Source of the DNA: Tanypteryx hageni
Taxonomy: Eukaryota; Arthropoda; Insecta; Odonata; Petaluridae
Direction of reading: 5' to 3'
Assembly (NCBI GenBank): GCA_028673005.1
Contig: CM054116.1
Coordinates: 33,204,854 to 33,268,853 of the forward strand
DNA length: 64,000 nucleotides
The position numbers and the translations under genes are program-made. Each line of letters opens with the position of its first letter. Within the stretch, counting starts at the first letter, position 1. Of this stretch, positions 28,077-37,645 are shown piece after piece. Under the pieces are notes generated by a model. It was given only the letters and a program-made list of their open reading frames with translations. It had not been told where the DNA came from and ran no database searches.

Positions 28077-31031
28077 ATGGCCATTTCCCCTAACGCCAAA
28101 AGGGCGCGTAATACATCCGAGAGTGAAGATAAAGTAATGAAAAAGAAAAAGAGGCATTCCGAACTGGTAACGGAGGCTGTCTCCTCGCCAAAAGTAACTC
28201 CAAACAAGAAAGCTTTGCTCTCCAAAGCCGGAACTCCGAAAAATATTACTCCAGGAAAGCACGGCAAGCCCATTAAAATTACGGCGGTTGGAAGCGAAAA
28301 GAAAAAAATTGCCATGACTGAAGGTGCAAATGCTGCAGGAGTGGTTAAAGCTAAGGCAACCGCTAAAATTGTTTCCAAGAAAAATGTGGGTGGCAAAGCG
28401 GCAAAGGGGAAGAAAAAAGCAATGGAGGATGATGATGAAGAATCTGATGACGAAGAGGGCAGCGATGAGCAAGAGAATGAAGAAGTTCAAGGAAGTGAGG
28501 AAGGAGATTCTGATGAAGAAATGGATGAAAACGAAGAGAGCGATGAGGAGGATACCGGTGCGGGTGAAGTTGCCGATGATGCTGGTAGCGATGAAGAAGA
28601 AAGTGAAGGGGAAGGCGAAGATGGTGGTGCTAGTGATGACGAAGGAAGTGAGGATGAAGAAGGTAGTGACGAAGAGGAAGACAGAGATGAGAAGCAGTCC
28701 AGTAAGCCACAACAATCCAGCGGCAGGGATGATAAATCGAACAACTTTACGGTGTTCGTGACTAACATACCATATAGGTCAGTTCTGTTCAATTATTTTT
28801 ATAGAATAATTTTTTTAACTTAGTGATATTTATTATTGTAAATATTTACAGCGCCACGAAAGATGACCTGAGGAAATTTTTTGGAACTGCCGGAACAGTG
28901 AAAGACGTCCGGATACCCCTTAATAATAAGTCAGGGCGACCTCGTGGATTTGCTTTTGTAAGCTTTGAAGAGGAAGAAGGTTTTAATGTAAGTATGGTCA
29001 TTTGTAATCTTGTTTGTTATAGTTACATGTTGCATCGCTGATGTTTACTATATTAGTGTCCGGAAAACTTTAATTGTTATAACTCGTAATTTTTTTAGTA
29101 TGCATCCAGATATTTTATTTTACATTTAGTAAACCTAGTTTATATTTTTTAAATTACTAGCTATTTCTTTTAAATATAAATATTCAGCTTAACACAAAAA
29201 TTGGGACCAAATAAGAATGAATATGATAGTCATGGAATCCAAGGATGCTATAAAAATGCAAAATTAGTTTATGCTCAGTATTGAAGATTGCTAATCACAT
29301 TTTCTTTTTATTACCCATAAGGAGCCAGTTACCAATTAAAATGTTAATTTTTCTTTTTAACAATTAGAATCGCTCTTAAATTGTTTTTAATGTTTCACAT
29401 TAATTTCAAATAAAATTCTCAAATAGAGTATACATATACTGATTTTTGTGTCAAATATATTTCTGGTAAATCAAAGCCTTTTTCTCAATATGAATCTCCA
29501 TTAACCTTTCCCTTCCCTCCCTGCTTCTATTTCTTCTATCCTTATTTTTTTTTCAGAACATTATATCTCTTACCAGTTGCTTTTGTCCTGCATAGATTAT
29601 AATGTGCGAGACTTATCCTAGAGCATAGTATACATTTTTGGGCTAGTCTTCAGTATATACATACAGCACAGTGGCGCCATCAGGTGACGAGATTTGCTAA
29701 TATATTACGTTCTAGTCTTCGATACACCTTATATGGAACTAGTGTGAGATACGACCAGTCAGGCTACAACCTACTCCAAATCGCACCCCCCACCCTCCCT
29801 CCGGGTTGGGTAAGTTGGTTCAAATGTTTTTGTTCCTCTACCCCGAGGGGGTGGCACGGCACAATTTCTTAAATGAAAACATCTGCAACTAGTTATCAAC
29901 AGCTTTAGTGCAGGTAACATCCGCCTGTGGCAAGTGGTGCTTTAGTTTCAAAATCTCATTACATGTGGTAGCTTAATGGCTGTAGGTGATATATTGAAGT
30001 AGTTCCACATTTTGTGTTGAGTAAAATAATTCAGTATTCCTAACCATGATTATTTTTAATCTAGCAGCTACGTGAAAAAATGTGTTATTCTCGAGTACTT
30101 CAATATTCCAGAGCCTTCCCTTTTCAATTCACTTTTGAACAGCACCGGAGTGGTAGTCTTGTGTAGACTCGGCTACATAAATGTATAAAATGATAACATT
30201 TTGAGTTGCATTGTGCTGTCAATAACAATGTTGGGGTTAACTCCAACATACTATTTTTTATGAAAGGAATAATATTTGGAATCTGTCACCAGTGATAAAC
30301 CAGCACATGACAATAGACAAGTAACATGTATACAGGCAGTCAAGTTTTAAATACAGTTTCTTTCCAAAATTCGGCTACAGGTAAATTAGCAAAGTTTCAA
30401 AATATAAGTTATTGTAGTTGTTGGTGTAAATTTGTGGATATTTAAGTTGATTACATGTCGAGAATATATATAAAGTAACAGTGCCTTGGTGGTTGTTTCA
30501 CTTTATTTGTAGTAACTGCCTATTTACATTTTGCTTGCTAGGTTCAATGCTTGTACCATACATTTCTTTTGTCATTAACTATTTACCCGGAACCGATAAA
30601 TAAATAAAGTGCACCTTTCCTGTTATTTATAGGCTGCTCTGGAGATGGACAATGAAGAGATGGAAGGTCGTCCTCTGAAGGTGCAAAGGAGCACAGGTGG
30701 TGGTGGAGGTGGTGGTGGCGGAGGTGGCGGGTTCAGAGGAAGCAGAGGGGAGGGCAGGGGATTCAGGGGAGGGAGAGGTGAGGGCAGAGGATTCAGAGGA
30801 GGAGGAGGGAGAGGGTTTGGAGGAGACAGGGGTGGTGGCAGAGGTTTTGGAAGAGGTGGAGGTGGAGGCAGGGGATTCAGAGGTGACAGGGATAGGAGAG
30901 GTGGCGGCGGCAGCAGCAGCAGCAGTGGTGGAGGAGGAGGAGGCAGATCATTCTACAGGGGAGGCGGTAGCAAACCCTGGCAAAATAGAGATGGACCCAA
31001 CAGGAGGCAGAGTGGAGGAGACTCAGACTGA
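28077..31031 (+). CDS. Nucleolin-like protein: acidic tracts, one RRM, RGG tail
   Basis: Coding exons 28077-28777, 28852-28987 and 30633-31031 join to 411 residues; all introns are GT/AG. Residues 1-120 are basic with an NLS-like KKKKRH. About 120-215 is dominated by Asp, Glu and Ser (EEDEEGSDEE type), giving many CK2-like sites. One RRM spans about 224-300: RNP2 VFVTNI at 226-231, RNP1 RGFAFVSF at 265-272, closing strand EGRPLKVQR in exon 3. The C-terminus is a long Gly/Arg RGG domain ending SGGDSD. This order is that of nucleolin, which packages rDNA chromatin and aids early pre-rRNA processing, but vertebrate nucleolin has four RRMs and yeast Nsr1 two. The ATG at 28077 is preferred to 28038 because an acceptor lies between them. 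The paralogue at 2792 has the same intron positions. Confidence 0.9.
29185..29545 (+). repeat. Dispersed repeat in intron 2, paralogue of the 16-19 kb repeat
   Basis: Blocks such as ttcagcttaa, gaatatgatag, ttagtttatg, atatatttctggtaaa and ttcccttccctccctgctt also occur in order at 16440-16604 and 19433-19625. There a hAT interrupts them; here the copy is uninterrupted. No coding sequence. Confidence 0.65.
29546..30632. other. Rest of intron 2 of the nucleolin-like gene
   Basis: Because vertebrate nucleolin introns host snoRNAs, this intron was read for C/D-box pairs (RTGATGA ... CTGA) and none was convincing. No exon was seen. The acceptor ttatttatag ends at 30632. Confidence 0.4.
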
Positions 31032-31260
31032 ATATGACACAAGTGTTAAACCACTTTAAATGTATTTACCTGAGCAACCTATCCTGTTTCATGAAGTACA
31101 CCATGTATATATTTAACTCATGGACACTAATTCCATTTAAAATAAGTCGATTGTGATTTATCAACATGAGTTTTTAAGAAAAAAAAATGTGTAAAAGCCA
31201 TATAAACAAAGAGATTAAAGTGTTTTAATATACCACTTGTTTTGTTTTTATCTATACTGG

Positions 31261-31266
31261 AATAAA
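31261..31266 (+). terminator. Polyadenylation signal of the nucleolin-like gene
   Basis: AATAAA lies 230 bases after the stop codon. A weaker ATTAAA at 31213 is an alternative. Confidence 0.5.
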
Positions 31267-31789
31267 CGTCCCTCGTTTGCAATGTTTGTTTGGTAACTAT
31301 TGGTTTAAATGGGAAGACACTGAATCTTTCAAAATGGTTTAATTATTTCAAATATTTTATGCAGTATAACTTGTGATGGACCGGTATCACATTTGAATGG
31401 AATTGCCATTAATAATGTATATTCATGCATCAATCTTTTTATGACAATTAAAACAGACGAGTCTTATTGGAAGGCGATTAGATTGTAGATTTAATAGAAT
31501 TTAGAAGTCCGAATTTTTAAAAAATTTCAAAAATCTATCATACAAGAAGTCATCCTTAAAAGGAAAAAGCAAAAAAGTTTTGGACTTTTTTGGTATAAAA
31601 AGATTTTGGTGCCATTTTTTTATTCATTACAATTGCTTTACATATCTTGTACATAATGATCTCACTTGGATCTGAGGTTTTCACACTTATTTTCAGACAA
31701 TTTGTCCTTTTAGATGATTTTTGTTTCCTGATTATTATCAATATTGTAGGATATCTCAAAATCTAATATTTTTAATCAAATAAGGCAAC

Positions 31790-32146
31790 CAGTGGCATAT
31801 CTAGGATGGTGGTGATGGTTACAAGTCCAAGGTACACCATTTACATGCCTTTTTTAGGACCAATTAGGTAGTAAGAGGAGAGTTTTACACCACAAAGCAA
31901 TAGTAATGAATGAAAAATGACACCAAAATCTACTATAATTCAAAGTGTTTGTCTGAGATGTTCCTCCCTCCCTTTGCTCTCTGTGCAATTTTCCAGACTG
32001 ATGGAAGCCCAAGCATACTATATTAGCATTTAAATTTGGCATATATTATAATAATATTATTATTGTTTATAAACGTTAATTTTTGGTCCATGAGTTTGTG
32101 CCCGTGGGCAACTGACCCCCTCTGCTCCACCATTGCTACGCCACTG
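31790..32146. mobile_element. hAT-like MITE
   Basis: The left end cagtggcatatctagg and the right end (reverse strand) cagtggcgtagcaatgg are imperfect inverted repeats of a common hAT type. The 8-bp flanks do not match, so the boundary or the TSD has decayed. No coding sequence. Confidence 0.55.
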
Positions 32147-32149
32147 ACC

Positions 32150-32847
32150 ACTTAAGGGGTTAAAGTAATGCCTAGATTGCAAATACCAATGAAGTGTATC
32201 AAATAAAAAATTTGGTGTTGTAACAAAAGAAACAAGGACTTGTGTAGATACAAGAATAAGCATGAATGATGTGAAAAAGGTATTGATAAATTCGGGAAAG
32301 ACTAGGCACGTTGCAGTTTCTGTTCCAGAATAGCTGCTGATGTGCATGAAATAAATTGATAGAAATATCAATTTTTTTACCATTTGTCATTTATCATGAT
32401 TGACTTGAATATTTGCAGGCTAAAGTTCAAAAGGAGAGCATTTACAAACTTAAGACAGCCAAGCCTATGATAAATATTATACCTTTTCATGCTGTTTTTT
32501 CAGTCATGTTAACTGCTCTGTGCCAAATTATTTTCATCGTTCATTCAATTCAAATGCCAGCAGGCTATGCAGCTAATCAAGTATGCTGAAATGTCAACTG
32601 CAGATTTGAGACAAAGTGTGGCAGTAGTGCTGCTAGCACTAGGTAGAATGTAATGACAGTAAAATAAGAATATATAAGATAAAAGAACAATAAATATTAC
32701 TGAAGTTCGATGGATTATGTAAGAAATGTGGGGCTGGGTGTAGTCACATCACTGCATGTGACTCAAGCCATCCAGTTATGACAGCTGGTAAGTTTTTGTG
32801 GACAACATGTGATTGAAACCATATCTTTTGTTAGAGGCACTAATTTA
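32150..32847. other. Intergenic stretch, nothing definite
   Basis: No exon, RNA gene or repeat boundary was recognised. Confidence 0.3.
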
Positions 32848-33513
32848 AAAAAATTGATGTGGCCATCGCATGACTTTTTCCCTAACTAACTGTAATATTT
32901 ATAAAAATTCCAAATGGGTTAGATAATAAATATTTTAAGGAACTGCGAGAAATATTTACACTTCACAGAGAACAGAAATAAACTCAAGCCATAGCCTTCT
33001 GATATTGGATATAGACCCGAAGCTCTAACAATTAAGAAAATAAAAAGGAGCATAAAGTGTTTACAATAGTCGCCGGTAGGTGGTGTGGTTGTAGCAGCTA
33101 AAAATTTAGTTTTTAAAATATCTCTTTAACAATGCATTATATGGGAAAATGTTTCCAACAAAGGTTGTAGAAAATTAAATTACCTAAAACTTCTATTCCA
33201 ATACTTTTTACATTCATCAAATATTAAAGCAAATATTTAAAAAATGGATGTGACAAGAGTAAACATCCACTTCTGGTTGTTTTTTACCAAAAACTAATCA
33301 TTTCTTTTCCCTTTAACAAAAATGTCAAATATAACATTTCGCATTGATCTAATGAATAGTTTGAGTTCAAGTGACCACAAAATTCTGGTCACAGACATCG
33401 AGAAAATAATCTAAACATGTTCAGGAAACCTTAAAACATGTATTTCCGTTGAAATCTCGAATTCCATTTCTTTCATGAAAACAATACTTTCTCTATACTT
33501 CATATATGGAGAA
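32848..33513 (+). repeat. Dispersed repeat ending tatggagaaagtaaaaa (copy 2 of 3)
   Basis: It begins near gatgtggccatcgcatgac and ends tatggagaaagtaaaaa. The start and end contain related inverted sequences (tgactttttcc and ggagaaagta), suggesting a DNA transposon with short terminal inverted repeats. It matches 51655-52118 at both ends and 23331-23628 in its 3' half. No coding sequence. Confidence 0.65.
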
Positions 33514-35083
33514 AGTAAAAATGGGAGGCTCATTTGCTTAAGCAATATGACAGTGTGTTTTATTTATTATGGTTTATATAGGATTGTAAACTTAAAATTC
33601 TTTATATATGTATTAATATAATTATATGAAAAAGTAATCTATTCAATAATTAATTACAAAATTTAAATTATTTTTCTGTAACTATTTGCTCAGAATCTTC
33701 ATTTGAAAATTTTGAAGATGCCACTGATTTACGCAAAACATTTCTTACGTAACAATAAATGGAATTGTAGATCACACACCCCCTGCAAATTTTTCTTATA
33801 TCTTACCATTTACTTGCTATTTCAATTGATTGCACAAATGGACGGAGCAAAAAAATAAGCATGTTTATAAAATAAAACATGCTAAAAATACTGAAGTAAT
33901 GATGAAGATGATCGATATAGCCTCAAAAAAGAATTGAGAAATCTGATTTTTCTAATGTTATGTAGCTGTTGGAGTTGTCTTCATCATTAGTAGAGCTAAT
34001 GTTGAAAGTTCAAACTTGCACGTGGTTCAACAGGGTGGGATATGATGGAATGAAACATTCTTGCGCAATCTTATTTTGTGGACACTTAATTTGTTTTGAT
34101 TTGTGATGGTGTATGGCAGTGCCTGTTTTCTAATATATGGTTGTTAAATATCAAATAGGTTAAATAATAAATTAGTTGGAAATAAAGACAACAAGGGCAG
34201 CCATGACAACATGAGAGGCATCCCCAGACTTGATGAGAGGAGAGTCGCTTTACTAGAAAATTCTCATTCTATAAATAATTATTAAGAATTTTAACAAAAC
34301 TTTTTTTATTACATAAGAATTGAAAATAAAATATGTATATAGTATGCCGCAGACATAAGAACATGCACAGATTTCGGCCACGCACGGAGAGGAAGTTCCC
34401 TCGGTCATCTTGACTTCCCCTACCCCACTACTAGCCCATTCTTCTCCTCCTTAGGTTGTCAGTTCTCACTATTTACAGTTGCTGCCTAGACGAAGTTTTG
34501 CAACTATTTGGCAACAGCGTACATAGTTAGAAAAGGACCAAGACAGCGATAGCCTGTGCGGTCAGGAAGGGCGAGAGGGGAGGGTTTCAAGTGGAGTGAG
34601 GGATTAGGCCACACCCAAAATGTTCTTTTGATCGCAGTAGACCTATATTGATGTTGTATCCATTTACATTGCTGCTCGATGTTGGAATGGTATCCCGCTG
34701 AATACTCATACCAAATATGTGAAAGATAAATACAATGTATTACTTCATTTATTTTGCTGACAAGGTCATCACTATGCAGCAGAAGCTTTGATATCCAGAA
34801 TCGTTAAATATAATATCCCAAGTTGACCAGCTGGGAATGTATCAGGGAATACCTGAAATCACGCACTGGTTTTATTAGTCTGATGCACAGTGCAGCATTT
34901 TTGGCAAGAATGTTGAAATTAGGTGCAATAAGAAAACATCACTTCATTCATTATATTTCAGTATTTTGACACTTATTTAAATTGCAAAATGTCTATAATA
35001 GCATTATTTTTCCTACCTGCAGCACATATGCTGTACCTAGATTTATTTATTATGAGATTAATGCTGTTACCAAAAGATTTTTG

Positions 35084-35088
<5 letters not shown>
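33514..35088. other. Intergenic stretch, nothing definite
   Basis: AT-rich up to about 34330. A GC-richer patch at 34360-34620 includes cggccacgcacggag and gggcgagaggggaggg but has no reading frame. No feature can be named. Confidence 0.3.

Positions 35089-35148
<60 letters not shown>
35089..35148. repeat. (AT)n microsatellite next to a Penelope-like element
   Basis: An uninterrupted AT dinucleotide run of about 60 bp. It abuts the 3' side of the PLE. Confidence 0.9.
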
Positions 35149-35149
<1 letters not shown>

Positions 35150-35151
<2 letters not shown>

Positions 35152-35690
35152 AGCGAAGGTTTAAAACTGGTAAGGAGAGGGAGCGGAGTTCCCATTGACG
35201 GAGTTGTGGCGCGGGGAAACTACTTGGAAGAGCACGAATAGTTTTTACTGTGAAGCAGCTATTGAAGGGAAGGGAGTGGGTTAACGCATGGTCGGCCACC
35301 GGAAGGGGGCGCCTAAGAGAGACGCTATTCCGATGGCCATTCATGCGGATGTTAAGGGGTGTGGTTGTGAGGCCTACATAGAACGCAGGGCATTGTGTGC
35401 AGGTAAGAAGATATATTACGTTTTTGGAGGTACAAGTGCTGCGGGATAAGATAGGATAGGAGATTTGGGTAACGAGGCTGGTAAATGAGGAAGAAGTACC
35501 TAAGATGGGGCAAGTGAGGCAACGTGGTCTTTTACAAGGGGAGGAACCTGCGGGGGAAGGTGGAAGACCGGTGGGGAGTTCCTTGCGCCATAGCAGGTCG
35601 CCAAGACTCCTAGGTCGGCGGAAGGATATCATAGGGGGCTTAGGGAAGAGTAGCGTAGTTGTGGGTGTGTTAAGGAGAATTGGATGGGCG
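35150..35690 (-). pseudogene. Penelope-like element fragment with GIY-YIG domain
   Basis: On the minus strand 35632-35150 is open for 160 codons. It shows the post-RT connector ISFRRPRSLGDLLWRKELP, the CxxxRCLTCPIL zinc-knuckle-like block, and the nuclease core NVIYLLTCTQCPAFYVGLTT followed by IRMNGHR. It ends near LRQWELRSLSLPVLNLR, matching the usual C-terminal end of PLE polyproteins. The RT core is absent, so this is a 5'-truncated copy. It resembles the Neptune group more than the copies at 7 and 57 kb. Both sides carry (TA)n runs. Confidence 0.85.
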
Positions 35691-35701
35691 GCCGTATCGT
35701 T

Positions 35702-35733
35702 ATATTATATATATAATATATATATATATATAT
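35702..35733. repeat. (TA)n microsatellite between PLE and SINE
   Basis: Imperfect TA run of about 32 bp. It marks the joint between the 5' side of the PLE and the tail of the SINE. Confidence 0.85.
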
Positions 35734-35734
35734 T

Positions 35735-36106
35735 CATTCATTCGTGTTCTGTCTTGCGACAGGTCCTACCAATTAATTAATTAATTGGTTTTTGACTAGG
35801 GAATATACATACACGGTGTGGTGGTTTCCCGTTGCCTTCCACACCGGACTCACACACAGAAGGGAGGAGGGAAACCCGGTGCCGGCATTTGCCTACTCTT
35901 ACGAAGAACACCAGGGGGGCCAACGGCTTAACGTCCCTTCCAAAGGACGGAACAGCTGAATTTGCGCGGTCTCCTCAAACCACGCAAACAGGGGGCCGGG
36001 TGACCTTGAGAAAAAATCCTACTCGCGCAGGATTCGTACCCGATGACTTTTTCAAGCATCGGGCGAGTAGCAGCCAGCGTCCTAACCACTACACCACCGG
36101 CACCCC

Positions 36107-36108
<2 letters not shown>
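35735..36108 (-). repeat. tRNA-derived SINE, nearly complete
   Basis: Read on the minus strand from 36108: an A box TGGTGTAGTGG (36096-36086) and a B box GGGTACGAATCC (36041-36030), with tRNA-like spacing of about 45 bases. A SINE body follows, with ggacgttaagccgttggccc and gcaaatgccggcaccgggtt. The tail has gaaggcaacgggaaaccacc, short tgaa repeats and then (TA)n. The element should be transcribed by RNA polymerase III. Related copies lie at 56650-56880, 56055-56340 and 19790-19945. Confidence 0.85.

Positions 36109-36168
<60 letters not shown>
36109..36168. repeat. (AT)n microsatellite
   Basis: An uninterrupted AT run of about 60 bp directly before the head of the SINE. Confidence 0.9.
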
Positions 36169-36171
<3 letters not shown>

Positions 36172-36940
36172 GAATCAGTGCTTGCAGACTGCAAGCATTG
36201 GTGCCCTATAACCACCATACCAAATTTCATTCCTCCTACTTGATGAGAATTACCATAAATTAATTGCCAAATATTCTGCAATGTTATTTACACAGGAAAA
36301 ACTCAAATGTTGGAGTGCCTGGAGTCGAACCGAGGAATCCTACAGAAGTGGTCTCATATTATCCGAAGGCCTACTCATGACATCTACAAACCCTGAAATT
36401 TTCAGCGCAATATTCCTCTTAGTATTATCTGTGCACCAAATATGTTTTCCCTTTGCTTTTAAATGTCACGGTCTGAGAGTGACGTCATATCACTAAGCTA
36501 CTTTTCAGTTCGTGGCACTAAGATCTCGTTCAGTTTTATTAACACATAAAATGAATTTCCGAAGGAAAGCATTGTCTCGTAGTCATGACAGAATTATTGG
36601 GCCATTGTTATAAATTGTATAAAATCCCATTTTTATGCAGTAAAAATCGAATAATTGGACTAATTCGGCATGGATTCGTGTTCTACTTTCAGAAAAATAA
36701 TCAGGTCCAGAGTTTGTACCTTAATTAAAAGTCATTTAAAAATGCAATTATAAAAAGGCTTGTACGGATTTAAATGGTTTTCTAATAGGACTTGAAAATG
36801 AACGTTTTGGGGTGTAAAAGAGAAAGGGTGTAAGGGAAAATTTTGGAATTTTCGATTTTTCCTGATGGATTTGGACCAACACCAAGGTTCCCTCCAAATT
36901 TCAGCCAGCTCTGTGGAATATCTAGAAGTACCTTAGGTTT
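36169..36940 (-). repeat. Diverged relative of the Helitron-like repeat family
   Basis: Bases 36183-36205 form the hairpin tgcttgcagactgcaagca, like the 3' hairpin of the Helitron-like units, but no CTAG follows. The stretch also contains ctggagtcgaaccgagg, shared in the opposite sense with 45110-45126. It may be an older family member with a lost end. No coding sequence. Confidence 0.45.

Positions 36941-37003
<63 letters not shown>
36941..37003. repeat. (TA)n(AC)8 microsatellite at the left edge of the complex
   Basis: A TA run passes into (AC)8 and then directly into the CTAG of the first minus-strand Helitron-like unit. The right edge of the complex at 48461-48482 is followed by t(ac)9tag. 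Confidence 0.9.
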
Positions 37004-37004
<1 letters not shown>

Positions 37005-37645
37005 TAGTAGAAGGTGCTTGCACACTGCAAGCATATCACCTCACCTTGAAAAAACATTCATTTTTCAGACAGATATTTCATCATTACCAATATTTTTTAA
37101 TTCTAAAGAGTGATTTTCGTTTTTCCCTTATGTAAAAATAATAGATTAAAAAATCCCCAAACTTTGCAATTTTAAGAATTTTATACTTTCTCCATTATGG
37201 GGTACTAATGCTACACATTTCTGCCAAATTTTAATGTTGTAGCACTTCTAGAAGTGAAATAATATTTTCTAATTGTTTAAATTTTAAACATTTTTAACGG
37301 CCGCCGCAATATATTTATGGAGAGATTCAAATGTTTATTTGTGCAAATGCACTACTCGGTAATTAACTTGAAAATTTCAGCTTCCCAGCTCATCCCGTAG
37401 TACCTAAAGTTTATTATTTGTATAAACTTTAAGAATTTTTAACGGCAACACAAATTAAAATATCAAAATTTCTATAATCCCTATTTCGTTTTTTCACAAA
37501 TCCTACCTAAGAAAAAAATTTCGAATCTCCAACTCATCTGGAAGTGCTTAAACATTAGTATCCTCCTATATGTTATATCCTCCTCTGTAAGGAACGTCTA
37601 TATATCCTCCGTAAGAAGCAGCTATTTATAATAGATATATGATAT
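37004..37645 (-). mobile_element. Helitron-like unit J (minus orientation)
   Basis: Its 3' end is the CTAG at 37007-37004 with the hairpin gcttgcacactgcaagc just inside. The 5' part (bases 37555-37640) is the usual TATAACATATAGG-type head, rearranged. It is shorter than other units, apparently by one subrepeat. The LINE begins at its 5' side. Confidence 0.7.

Noticed and set aside
28065..28792. Several long open frames in other frames and on the minus strand over the acidic part of the nucleolin-like gene
   Set aside because: They are shadows of the low-complexity Glu/Asp/Ser/Lys codons of the true frame; the true frame has an RRM and correct splice sites.
29546..30632. An intronic C/D-box snoRNA in the nucleolin-like gene, by analogy with vertebrates
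   Set aside because: Candidate C boxes such as agtgata lack a D box and terminal stem at a suitable distance.
30697..31059. A 120-codon Val/Glu/Gly-rich frame overlapping the RGG exon
   Set aside because: It is the +1 shadow of the GGN repeat tract; it has no domain and crosses the true stop.
36030..36096. A possible tRNA gene on the minus strand (A and B boxes)
   Set aside because: No cloverleaf with a full acceptor stem can be drawn, and the boxes continue into a SINE body found in other copies.
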